Below, one piece after another: positions 37,119-45,269 of a stretch of 64,000 bases of DNA. The position numbers and the translations under genes are program-made. Under the pieces are notes generated by a model, which worked only from the letters and a program-made list of their open reading frames with translations, was not told the DNA's origin and did not search any database. How positions within the stretch are numbered: position 1 is the stretch's first letter; every line of letters begins with the position of its first letter. Source of the stretch: Thermoanaerobacter wiegelii Rt8.B1 (GTDB lineage Bacteria > Bacillota > Thermoanaerobacteria > Thermoanaerobacterales > Thermoanaerobacteraceae); assembly GCF_000147695.2 (NCBI RefSeq), contig NC_015958.1, forward strand, positions 350,501-414,500, given 5' to 3'.

Positions 37119-39821
37119 ATGAAAAGGATTGATAAAGTTTATAATTGTGTAAAAGAATTATGTAGCAAGCAATTTGCTGAAAGAGGAGAAGTAGTAGGAG
37201 TTTCAGCTATGGAAATTGCATATGCTCTTAATATACAAAGAACAAATGCTTCTAGCGATTTAAATGCACTTTATAAAGAAGGAAAAGTTATAAAAGTTGA
37301 AGGTAAACCAGTTTTGTATAAGGTTAAAGAACTTGATATGGTTTCTGATGAAAATGTGGTAGTGAAAGATGTATTTGACAGCATAATAGGAGCTAATTTA
37401 AGCCTAAAAAATGCCGTACAGCAAGCAAAAGCTGCTATAATTTACCCACCTAATGGCCTTCATACACTTTTGCTTGGGGAGACGGGTACAGGCAAATCCA
37501 TGTTTGCAGAGGTCATGTATAGTTTCGCAAAAGAAATTGGAAGGATAAAAAGGAACGCTCCTTTTGTGACTTTTAACTGTGCTGATTATGCTAATAATCC
37601 GCAACTTTTAATGTCACAACTGTTTGGAGTGAAAAAAGGAGCGTATACTGGTGCCGATAAGGATAGAATGGGCCTTGTTGAAAAAGCAGATGGTGGCATA
37701 CTTTTCCTTGATGAAGTCCATAGGCTTCCGCCAGAAGGACAAGAGATGCTTTTTTATCTGATTGATAAAGGACTTTATAGACGGCTTGGAGAATCTGAAA
37801 CACAACATAAAGCGAATGTTTTAATAATATGCGCTACAACAGAGAACATTGAGTCTACTCTTCTTAGGACTTTTATAAGGCGGATACCAATGGTGATTAA
37901 ACTACCAACTTTAGCAGATAGAACATATGAAGAAAGATTTGAACTTATTAAAAATTTCTTTAGAGAAGAAGCAGCTATTATTAACACTGATATTATGATC
38001 ACTTCAAATGCTCTAAAAGCTCTTTTGCTTTATGAGTGTCCTAATAATATAGGTCAACTGAAAAGTGATATAAAACTTTCAATTGCAAAAGCTTATCTTG
38101 GATACATGATGAAAAGGGATAAAAGCGTATGTGTACACAGTGAAGATTTGCCTGAATATGTGAGAAAAGGATTGTTTAAGTATAGAGATGCAAAGGATGA
38201 AATTGCTAACTTTATTACTGGAGATGTAATAAAGTTTTCCGTTGATAATGTTACTCCTGTTGTTCAACATAATAAAGAGATATTTAATTTTTATGAGGCG
38301 TTAGAAGAGAAGAGGAAAGCTTTGGAGCAAAAAGGACTTAGCGAAAATGATATAAAACTCATTATGAGTATTGACATAGAGACATATCTGAAAAAATATC
38401 TTTTAAATCTTGATAAAAATAATTTGGAGGAATTATATAAAGTAGTAGATAAAAAGATTGTCGATATAGTAAACGATTTTTTGAATTATGCCAGCAAAAA
38501 ACTTAACAGGCAGTTCAGTGATAAAACCTTATACGGTCTTTCTATGCATGTAGCCAGTTCTATTGAAAGAATACTAAGTGGCAAAGACATTGTAAATCAT
38601 CAGTTGGAAAATATAAAGAGGGTGTACGAAAAAGAATTTGAAGTGGCAAATGTGTTAAGAGAAAGGGTCCAAAAAGAGTTTAACATAAAAGTACCTGATG
38701 ATGAAGTAGGCTTTGTTACAATGTTTTTATGCCTTGACGAGGAAACAAAAGAAAAAGACGAAAGGGTAGGCATTGTTGTTGCAATGCATGGAGAGGCTGC
38801 TGCTACTTCCATTGCAGAGGTTTCCAATAGACTTTTAGGTGAAAATTATGTAATTGGATACAATATGCCACTTGATCAAAAACCAGAAGTTGCGTTAAAT
38901 AATTTAACTGATATTGTAAAAAGAGTTGACAAAGGGAGAGGCGTTTTACTCCTTGTCGACATGGGTTCATTGGTATTATTTGGTGACATGATATACGAAA
39001 GAACAGGAATACCCGTCAAAACAATTGAAATGGTTTCTACTCCCATGGTTTTAGAGGCCGCAAGAAAGGCTTTACTTAACGCATCTTTAGAGGAAGTGTA
39101 TGATGCAGTCGTCAATTTAAGTCCTTATGTAGGGAGAATCTATAAAGACAGTGTTAAATTTGAAGATGCTCTTAAAAAGAATGTTATTATAACTGCTTGT
39201 ATAACTGGTGAAGGGACAGCAGTTAAACTTAAATCAATACTTGAAAAAGACCTCAAGTTAAAAGAGAAAGATATTGATGTTATTCCTATTGAGATTGAAA
39301 ATAAAAGAGAATTCCAAAGAAAACTTCTCAACATCAAAGAAGAAAAAAATATTTTGGTTGTTGTAAGTGCTATAAATCCAGAAGATGATTCTATATTGTA
39401 TATCTCTACGTCGGATGTGTTTGATAATGATAAATTATCTGTATTGAGAAATAAAATTGAAGCTCTTTCACAAATTGAGATAATTGATAACATGAAGGAG
39501 GTCATAAGAGAAAATATAAAGATAGATTCAGAAAAATATATATCTTCTTTTAAGAAATTTTACGCAGCTTTAATAAGAGAGGGGGTAAATTTAAACGAAG
39601 ATATTACAATAGGATTAATACTTCATCTTGCTTGTGTAGTTGAGCGTATATTACAAGGGAAAGAGTTAATACACATGAAGAATACCCAAGAATACATTAA
39701 GAATTATCCAAAAGAGTTTGATATTATAAAAAAAGCTATAAGGATTATCGAAGAAGGATGTAATGTAAAAATTTCAGACAAAGAATGTATAACTCTGATG
39801 AAAATAATCTATTCACTTTAA
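37119..39821 (+). CDS. LevR-type sigma-54 activator with PRD and PTS EIIA modules
   Basis: This regulator of about 900 residues starts with a winged-helix N-terminus. An AAA+ domain of the sigma-54 activator family follows: Walker A GETGTGKS near 120 and the sigma-54 contact loop GAYTGA near 174. Then come a PTS-regulation domain, a mannose-type EIIA module (GIVVAMHGEAAATSIAEVSN with its phosphorylatable His) and a second PRD. This is the LevR layout, in which HPr and EIIB phosphorylation tune activity. The ATG at 37119 follows GGGGGCGAGG. It likely activates the sigma-54 promoter at 39931 before the PTS cluster. Confidence 0.93.
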   Translation: MKRIDKVYNCVKELCSKQFAERGEVVGVSAMEIAYALNIQRTNASSDLNALYKEGKVIKVEGKPVLYKVKELDMVSDENVVVKDVFDSIIGANLSLKNAVQQAKAAIIYPPNGLHTLLLGETGTGKSMFAEVMYSFAKEIGRIKRNAPFVTFNCADYANNPQLLMSQLFGVKKGAYTGADKDRMGLVEKADGGILFLDEVHRLPPEGQEMLFYLIDKGLYRRLGESETQHKANVLIICATTENIESTLLRTFIRRIPMVIKLPTLADRTYEERFELIKNFFREEAAIINTDIMITSNALKALLLYECPNNIGQLKSDIKLSIAKAYLGYMMKRDKSVCVHSEDLPEYVRKGLFKYRDAKDEIANFITGDVIKFSVDNVTPVVQHNKEIFNFYEALEEKRKALEQKGLSENDIKLIMSIDIETYLKKYLLNLDKNNLEELYKVVDKKIVDIVNDFLNYASKKLNRQFSDKTLYGLSMHVASSIERILSGKDIVNHQLENIKRVYEKEFEVANVLRERVQKEFNIKVPDDEVGFVTMFLCLDEETKEKDERVGIVVAMHGEAAATSIAEVSNRLLGENYVIGYNMPLDQKPEVALNNLTDIVKRVDKGRGVLLLVDMGSLVLFGDMIYERTGIPVKTIEMVSTPMVLEAARKALLNASLEEVYDAVVNLSPYVGRIYKDSVKFEDALKKNVIITACITGEGTAVKLKSILEKDLKLKEKDIDVIPIEIENKREFQRKLLNIKEEKNILVVVSAINPEDDSILYISTSDVFDNDKLSVLRNKIEALSQIEIIDNMKEVIRENIKIDSEKYISSFKKFYAALIREGVNLNEDITIGLILHLACVVERILQGKELIHMKNTQEYIKNYPKEFDIIKKAIRIIEEGCNVKISDKECITLMKIIYSL

Positions 39822-39840
39822 TACACATATGTGTATTAAA
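39819..39840. promoter_or_regulatory. 22-bp perfect palindrome, candidate enhancer (LevR UAS)
   Basis: A perfect palindrome of 22 bases centred on ACATATGT overlaps the LevR stop codon and lies about 100 bases before the sigma-54 -24 element. That distance and symmetry fit an upstream activating site for the regulator's own HTH. Confidence 0.7.
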
Positions 39841-39861
39841 TACGTTTTTAAATGATACACA

Positions 39862-39875
39862 TTGAAACGGTTCAA
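39862..39875. promoter_or_regulatory. 14-bp CG-centred near-palindrome, possible second operator
   Basis: TTGAAACGGTTCAA lies between the palindrome and the sigma-54 promoter and is symmetric apart from one pair. It resembles LacI/CcpA-type sites but does not match the cre consensus well, so its role is open. Confidence 0.35.
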
Positions 39876-39930
39876 TAAACATTGTCATTGAAGGCGGAAA
39901 AGTAGCAATTTTGTAGAGGCGATTACTATT

Positions 39931-39946
39931 TGGCATGAGATTTGCA
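39931..39946 (+). promoter_or_regulatory. Sigma-54 promoter of PTS cluster
   Basis: TGGCATG-AGAT-TTGCA matches the consensus TGGCAYR-N4-TTGCW at every fixed position. It lies downstream of a sigma-54 activator gene and upstream of PTS genes, the expected order. A leader of about 500 bases follows, in part made of IS debris. Confidence 0.9.
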
Positions 39947-40290
39947 TAAAGTATAATACAGAAGATTTTAGACGTGAGCAAAATTAACTAAAATTATCAA
40001 AAACGAAAACAAAATTATACAGAATATATAATATACAAGCATCAAAAACTTCGTTTGAACATTGAAAATCAAATAAAGGCAAAGAAGAGGCTAAAAAAGG
40101 GTATAAATATCCTGTAGATGGTAAATAAAGGCACTAAACATTGCATGATGGGAGTATCCCTTACGGGACCTGAGTCAGAAGAAGGGAATTCAGGTATTAG
40201 AGATAGGTCAAGATTTTCAAACACAGAAGAATAGAAATCAATTTTAGATTAAGAAGTAAGGAGTTCAGGAATACTTAAGAGTAATTGAAG

Positions 40291-40434
40291 CTGATACATG
40301 TAGGATTTTCTCCTTATAAATTCGACAAATAAGGGAGGAAATCCTACATAAAAGATAAAAAAATTAAGAGTGATAGCAAGAAAGTACATCCTAGGAGTGG
40401 CTTAAATGAAGGCTTTCAAATTATGCACAAGCCT
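40291..40434 (-). mobile_element. Decayed left end of the IS found in pit
   Basis: On the minus strand the segment AGCCTTCATTTAAGCC, ATCACTCTT, TGTAGGATTTCC and CCTACATGTA repeats, in order, the left end and leader of the IS at 34410. It includes the TTGTGCA repeat end and the transposase start. The body is gone. It lies in the leader of the PTS operon. Confidence 0.8.
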
Positions 40435-40466
40435 ATATAAATAGAAAGGGAGGGGGTGAAAAAACT

Positions 40467-40771
40467 TTGGTGAGGATTGTATTAGTTTGTGCTGCGGGTT
40501 TGTCAACTGGTTTACTAGTGGAGGCTATTAAAAAAGCTGCAAGTAAAAGGGGGCTTGATATTTCTGTTGAAGCAGTAGGTGTTGAACGACTTGAAACCAA
40601 GATAAATAATGCTGATGTAGTTTTATTAGGTCCTCAAATTCGGTTCCGAGAAGAAGAAATAAAAAAATAGCTAAAGTTCCGGTTGCTGCTATTGATCCGA
40701 TGACTTACGGAACCATAAATGGCGAGAAGGTGTTAGAACAAGCGTTGAGTCTCTGCAAAGCAAATGAATAA
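40467..40771 (+). pseudogene. PTS lactose/cellobiose-type EIIB, frameshifted
   Basis: The protein has the phosphocysteine motif VLVCAAGLSTGLLVEA at the start and reads to IRFREEEIKK, then stops. The next frame continues IAKVPVAAIDPMTYGTINGE to the normal end at 40771. A single extra A in the A7 run near 40660 restores a full EIIB of about 101 residues. It could be a true mutation, ribosome or polymerase slippage, or a sequence error. The GTG or TTG start follows AGGGAGGGGG. It is the first gene of the sigma-54-driven PTS unit. Confidence 0.85.
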
Positions 40772-40898
40772 TAACAAGACTTTGCTTATAGGAGTTGATG
40801 TAAAAATAGAGTTGGGTTTTGCCATAACCTTAAACGAAATTAATTAAGTGAGGCAAATTTATTGCCTTTAAGATTGATTATACAAGGGGGCTAATATT
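40772..40898. other. IIB-IIC spacer
   Basis: There is only a short leader with a good ribosome site (AAGGGGG) before the IIC gene, and nothing else supported. Confidence 0.4.
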
Positions 40899-42194
40899 AT
40901 GTTGGGGAAAGTTACATCGTTTGTTGAGAAGTGGGTGGTTCCAATTTTCGAACCTATTGGACGCGAGAGGCATATGGTTGCTGTAAGAGATGGGTTTGTT
41001 GGTGCAATGCCATTCTTTATTGTAGGAAGCTTTTTTATCTTATTCGCTAATCCTCCTGTACAGTCTTGGGCTGATGCAATAGCTCCTTATAAAGATCTTA
41101 TTATGACACCATTCAGGATGACAATGGGTATTATGAGCATATACGTTTGCTTTGCGTTGGCTTATAGCCTATCGAAATCATATGATTTAAACCCGTTATC
41201 TGGTGGGCTAGTGGCAATAATGACATTTCTATTGGTAGCTGCACCCATTACAAGAGTAGATTTAGCAAACGGGGCACAGGGGTTATTTGTACCGACAGAT
41301 TATCTTGGTAGTGCTGGATTGTTTACGGCTATGTTAGTAGGAATAGTGGCGGTGGAAATATTTCGTTCTATGGTAAAAAGGGGAGCGACAATTAAGATGC
41401 CAGAAGGTGTACCGCCAGTTATAGCAGCAGCATTTGAATCTCTTCCTACGATTGCCGTATTGATAATTATATTTTATCCATTGAATCTTGCAATAAAATA
41501 TGCTACTGGTCAGCCTATACCTGGGATTATAATGAAGTTATTCGAACCATTAGTAGCGGTTAGTGATAGTATTGGCGCTGTATTTTTAAGTTCGACGCTA
41601 GCTCAGCTCCTTTGGTCAGTAGGTATACATGGCGGTTCGATTGTACTTGGAATCCTAAAACCATTTATGATGCCCTTAATAGACCAAAACGCAGCGGCGT
41701 GGGCAGCTGGTGAGCCGATGAAACATATCTTCGTATATCCATTTTATTCATTTTATCTGAGTATAGGCGGATGTGGTGCAACATTAGGACTTGCAATCAT
41801 GTTATTAAGAGCTAAGTCTGCTCACTTAAGAAATATTGGTAAAGTGGCACTAATACCGGCTATTTTCAATATCAATGAACCACTTATATTTGGTGTACCC
41901 CTGATGCTCAATCCAGTAATGTTTATACCGTTTGTATTTGCTCAAGGAATAATAGGAGTTCTAGCATATATAGCACATCTTCTAGGATGGGTTCGTCCCA
42001 TGTTTATAATACCTCCGTGGACAGCTCCTGCGCCGGTAGGTGCATTTCTTGCGACGGGTGGTGATTGGAGATCCATTATATTAGTAATAGTGCTAACAGT
42101 AATTGCGACTCTTATTTACTGGCCTTTTCTTAAAGTTTATGACAAGCAAATGTTTGAGCAGGAGCAGAAAGCTGCACAGAAAGATGCGCAGTAA
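40899..42194 (+). CDS. PTS EIIC, lactose/cellobiose/chitobiose type
   Basis: This 431-residue membrane permease of the Lac family has the opening VEKWVVPIFEPIGRERHMVA, then PFFIVGSFFILFANPP. The sugar-loop region has NINEPLIFGVPLMLNPVMF, which holds the conserved glutamate, and later PPWTAPAPVGAFLATGGDWR. It takes up a disaccharide or N-acetyl/amino sugar and delivers it phosphorylated. The ATG follows AAGGGGG. It pairs with the frameshifted EIIB before it and the EIIA at 49555. A strong hairpin follows. Confidence 0.92.
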   Translation: MLGKVTSFVEKWVVPIFEPIGRERHMVAVRDGFVGAMPFFIVGSFFILFANPPVQSWADAIAPYKDLIMTPFRMTMGIMSIYVCFALAYSLSKSYDLNPLSGGLVAIMTFLLVAAPITRVDLANGAQGLFVPTDYLGSAGLFTAMLVGIVAVEIFRSMVKRGATIKMPEGVPPVIAAAFESLPTIAVLIIIFYPLNLAIKYATGQPIPGIIMKLFEPLVAVSDSIGAVFLSSTLAQLLWSVGIHGGSIVLGILKPFMMPLIDQNAAAWAAGEPMKHIFVYPFYSFYLSIGGCGATLGLAIMLLRAKSAHLRNIGKVALIPAIFNINEPLIFGVPLMLNPVMFIPFVFAQGIIGVLAYIAHLLGWVRPMFIIPPWTAPAPVGAFLATGGDWRSIILVIVLTVIATLIYWPFLKVYDKQMFEQEQKAAQKDAQ

Positions 42195-42234
42195 GACAAA
42201 AGTATATTTAAAATATATTTAAAGAGAATATAAT

Positions 42235-42290
42235 CTTTTCACAGGATCTCCATTACAATTCGTGGGAGATCCTGTGAAAAGACTTTCTTA
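42235..42290 (+). terminator. Strong hairpin after IIC
   Basis: CTTTTCACAGGATCTCC (42235-42251) pairs perfectly with its complement (42265-42281), a 17-bp stem, followed by ACTTTCTTA. Either a terminator or an mRNA 3' stabiliser. Confidence 0.8.
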
Positions 42291-42291
42291 G

Positions 42292-42323
42292 TTTCAAGTG
42301 GTGAATATTTCAAGTGGTGAATA
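42292..42323 (+). repeat. Two tandem copies of a 16-bp unit
   Basis: TTTCAAGTGGTGAATA occurs twice head to tail just before the relic HPr start. The unit holds the weak GGTG ribosome site, so the doubling may affect only expression. Confidence 0.8.
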
Positions 42324-42324
42324 A

Positions 42325-42409
42325 ATGTCTAATGAAAAATTTACTCTTGAAGATAATAAATCCAAGTGGCCTCCATGCAAGGTCAGTTGCAATGTTTGTT
42401 CAGGGTTAA
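42325..42409 (+). pseudogene. HPr-like (PtsH) fragment, frameshifted and truncated
   Basis: The ATG opens MSNEKFTLEDNKS. After a one-base shift the next frame gives SGLHARSVAMFVQG, the HPr motif with the active histidine (GLHAR). The stretch ends in a stop at 42409, where transposase debris begins, so about two thirds of HPr is lost. Its place between IIC and the glycosidase suggests the operon once carried its own HPr. Confidence 0.75.
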
Positions 42410-42642
42410 TTAAGAAAAGTTAAGAAATATTCTTGTATAATGGCAGGGGGAATAAGTTCAAACAAAGCAACAAAAGAATCAGAGAGTTTAATAAAGTTAG
42501 GTTTCTCTTCTTCAAAGAAAGGTTGGACATTATTATAAATAATTAAATAATTATAAATATTTAGAGATAATTGTTTGGCTTTGATTTTAGAGGATTTCCT
42601 CCGTTTTGTTTTTGAATTTGGTAGTCTATGTAAGAATTCCAC
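42406..42642 (-). pseudogene. Transposase N-terminal fragment
   Basis: The 78-residue frame (MEFLHRLPNSKTKRRKSSKI... PFFEEEKPNFIKLSDSFVAL... ELIPPAIIQEYF) resembles the N-terminus of DDE transposases with a helical head domain. The body is missing, and the same AATTCCT-type end occurs near 42650. I treat it as IS debris that also truncated the HPr relic. Exact family not assigned. Confidence 0.55.
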
Positions 42643-42673
42643 AAAAGCGGAGGAATTCCTTTGAAAACATATA

Positions 42674-42710
42674 GCAGAACCCTCTAATTTTTAAGGTTTT
42701 GGGGTTCTGC
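42674..42710. terminator. Hairpin upstream of GH4 gene
   Basis: GCAGAACCC pairs with GGGTTCTGC around a 19-base loop. It lies 58 bases before the GH4 ribosome site; it could be a terminator for reading from the IS debris or a processed-mRNA stem. Confidence 0.5.
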
Positions 42711-42777
42711 AAGGGTCTTATCTACACATAAAAATCTACACATAAAAAACACATAAAAAATAGGAGGGATGTTTTTT

Positions 42778-44145
42778 ATGAAATTAGCAATAATTGGAGG
42801 AGGTAGTGCATACATACCACATCTTATGCACAATTTGATGTTAGTACATGAAAGGTTGCCTTTTACTGATATCACATTAATGGATACTAATACAGAACGC
42901 TTGAATATCATGGCAGACTATTGCGAAAGATTGGTTAAAAGGGTAGGGGTTAAAACTAAGATTAATCGGACAACAGATTTGAGGGCTGCAATAGAAGGTT
43001 CCAAAATTGTAGTATCTACCATAAGGCCTGGTGGGAATGAATTGAGAGCAATAGACGAGAAAATTGCTATAAAAAATGGTGTTGTGGGACAGGAAACAAC
43101 GGGACCTGCAGGTTTTGCCTTTGCATTAAGATGTATTAGGCCATCAATAGAGATAGGGAAAACAATTGAAGAAGTGGCTCCCGATGCATTCCTTATATCA
43201 GCTACGAACCCAGCAGGAATAATTACTGAGGCTATATCTAGGTATACAAAAGCGAAAGTCTTCGGAATGTGTCATGGAGGTATTACTTTAGATAATAAGG
43301 TGGCACGACATTTTCTAAAAATTGATGATCCTAAAAGAGTAAAGGTTATTTATGCAGGCATTAATCACTTGGGTGTGGTACTGAAGGTGCTTCGTGATGG
43401 GGTGGAGGTACCTCGTGAAGAGATGGTGGAGAGGATTGCAGAGTTTTTTGCAAACCAGCCTTTACATGACAGAATTGATCCTGAATTCGTAAGGTTGTGG
43501 AAGTGGCCTTATTTTGTTGGTCTCTATTGGCATTATTGGTACCATACTGATAGGATATTTGAACTTGAAAGGAAAAGAGAAAAAACACGTGGTGAAGAGG
43601 TAGTAGCAACGCAAAAAGAACTTTTTGAAGCAATTCAACACGCTTCTCATTGGGACGATCTGCCATTAAAGATGCGTGCAAGAGGGTCGACGGAGCTTGA
43701 ACGCAAAGAAATGGCTGAAAGTGCACTAGCGGGATATGTAAGGGGTATGATTGCTACAATGGATGGCTTAATTAATGATACAAGAGAGATATTAGCACTA
43801 AATGTACCTAATCAAGGAGCAATAGATGATCTGGATGACGAAGCATCAATTGAGGTTTCTGGGGTCCTTACAAGAAGTGGCTTTATGCCGTTTAGAATTG
43901 GCAAGCTTCCTCTTGAAATTAGAGGTTTAATTGTGGCTGTTAAAACATATGAGACATTGACGATAAAAGCAGCTGTTGAAGGTTCCTATGAATATGCATT
44001 AAAAGCGTTAATGGCACACCCATTGGTACGACAATATGAACTGGCCAAAAAATTATTGGATGAATATTTGATCGCTGATAAGGAATATTTACCTCAGTTT
44101 AAATCAGTAATTGAAAAAATTGAAGCAAATAAGTCATTAGAATAG
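42778..44145 (+). CDS. GH4-family NAD-dependent glycosidase, CHGG subtype
   Basis: This 455-residue enzyme of glycoside hydrolase family 4 acts with NAD+ and a divalent metal. The N-terminus has AIIGGGSAYIP for NAD. The metal-site motifs are GMCHGG (near 165) and GINHLG (near 197). Members split by this motif: plain 6-phospho-beta-glucosidases carry CN-type motifs, while CHG-type belong nearer to alpha-galactosidase or alpha-glucuronidase groups. The substrate is thus uncertain, though the PTS context suggests a 6-phosphorylated sugar. I chose the ATG at 42778 after GGAGGG; the ATG at 42769 lies too close to the site. Confidence 0.85.
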   Translation: MKLAIIGGGSAYIPHLMHNLMLVHERLPFTDITLMDTNTERLNIMADYCERLVKRVGVKTKINRTTDLRAAIEGSKIVVSTIRPGGNELRAIDEKIAIKNGVVGQETTGPAGFAFALRCIRPSIEIGKTIEEVAPDAFLISATNPAGIITEAISRYTKAKVFGMCHGGITLDNKVARHFLKIDDPKRVKVIYAGINHLGVVLKVLRDGVEVPREEMVERIAEFFANQPLHDRIDPEFVRLWKWPYFVGLYWHYWYHTDRIFELERKREKTRGEEVVATQKELFEAIQHASHWDDLPLKMRARGSTELERKEMAESALAGYVRGMIATMDGLINDTREILALNVPNQGAIDDLDDEASIEVSGVLTRSGFMPFRIGKLPLEIRGLIVAVKTYETLTIKAAVEGSYEYALKALMAHPLVRQYELAKKLLDEYLIADKEYLPQFKSVIEKIEANKSLE

Positions 44146-44385
44146 CTCGTTTTCAACTGGGGTTGAGCTTATTTGTCTTTAGCAGAGTCTTTGAAAGTTG
44201 AAATGGTGAAAGATTTTGTAAATTTGAGAGAAAGACAAACGGTAAAATGTCAAGGGGGTAATTAAAAAATTTCTGATGCATTTAAAGGGCAAAAAGACAA
44301 AAAGATACCCTTCTTCCAATATACCAATAAATGGTAGTGGAAGTTCCAGAACAAGATTGTTTACTAATCTTTAACAAAAAAGTAT
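44146..44385. other. Spacer between GH4 gene and IS110 relic
   Basis: No supported gene. A short open piece (MVKDFVNLRERQTVKC) after ATGGTG is probably chance or debris. Confidence 0.4.
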
Positions 44386-44796
44386 TTAAATACTAGCAAC
44401 ACCTTTTTCTTGATATATTTGACCTTTGCTGAGCATTGCAAAGATCAGAGGAATTAATCTTCTAGCAGTTAAGACGAGGGCACGTTTATGTTGGTGTTTA
44501 GGTACCTCGCGATACTTCTTGTTGTAGTACTCTTTAAACCTCACTGTGTGCACTCTACCACAGTTAGCGGCTTCAACAAGATAGTATCGCAGGTACTGAT
44601 CACCACACTTAACCAAAGAAGTATCCTGGGTATTGAAATTACCAGATTGATATTTATTCCATCTATAAGCTGCTGAGCTTAAATCATTAGGGAAGAAGAA
44701 AGCTTTTTTAACTCAACGAATGCCGGTCTCATCAATAAAAGAAGTAGCATTTAATTCACTAGAAATATTAATGCCCACGATAAGTGTAGAGCTCAT
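44386..44796 (-). pseudogene. IS110-family transposase, N- and C-ends only
   Basis: The start MSSTLIVGINISSELNATSF resembles the DEDD-domain N-terminus of IS110 transposases. After an in-frame stop and a jump, the sequence resumes in the C-terminal Tnp domain with AAYRWNKYQSGNFNTQDTSL and CGDQYLRYYLVEAANCGRVH. Most of the catalytic middle is absent. The deletion left the leader intact, as would be seen in a non-autonomous derivative. Confidence 0.75.
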
Positions 44797-44835
44797 GGAT
44801 AAATTCACGCTCCTTTTTGTAAAAAGTTTTTTAAA

Positions 44836-45110
44836 GGTCCTTTGTCTCTGAGAGTTATTTGTAATACACCCTCGCCGTGATTAGTGCTCAGATTTAGCTT
44901 ATAGGTTGCCTGACCATCGATGCTCAGGCGATGGCCAGATAAGCTAAAGAGGCACAACAAACGAGTATGTATTACTCAAATAACTCCAGAGGTTCAGTCT
45001 TTCTCGAGTGGTGATACTGATTTGTCAGCATTCCACAGGAGGTGGCCAAAATTACCTCAGTAAACTTAAAAGGGACCTTCCACTTTTAAGTTTATCAGAG
45101 ACAAAGGACC
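44836..45110 (-). ncRNA. Structured leader RNA, candidate IS110 bridge RNA
   Basis: The 275-base segment is bounded by a perfect 16-bp inverted repeat, GGTCCTTTGTCTCTGA at 44836-44851 and its complement at 45095-45110. Inside, one hairpin (about 44893-44949) has an outer stem TTAGCTTAT/ATAAGCTAA and an inner stem GCCTGA/TCAGGC with a bulged loop, as expected for a target-binding loop. A second (45061-45094) is a perfect 12-bp stem-loop. It lies where IS110-group bridge RNAs are encoded. Structure was read by eye only. Confidence 0.55.
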
Positions 45111-45269
45111 ATTTAAATAAAAAATGAGAGATTTAATTATGAGATTATTTTACCAGGGTAAAAATGGTTTTTGAGGGTTTGATTTGTATGTTTATTATTA
45201 AATTTTTAATGTGGATTACAATCATAATACGAGCTAAGTTACAAAATATTGAGATAGGAGGTAAATAAA

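Larger units (their letters stand above)
44386..45110 (-). mobile_element. IS110-group relic with internal deletion
   Basis: The minus strand has a transposase remnant (44386-44796) and a long upstream non-coding leader to 45110. It resembles the layout of the nested element at 14442 but the sequence differs, so it is another member of the family. Boundaries on the outside are approximate. Confidence 0.7.

Noticed and set aside
39862-39875. CcpA cre site in the PTS promoter region
   Set aside because: The motif is CG-centred and symmetric but misses conserved cre positions; kept only as a possible operator.
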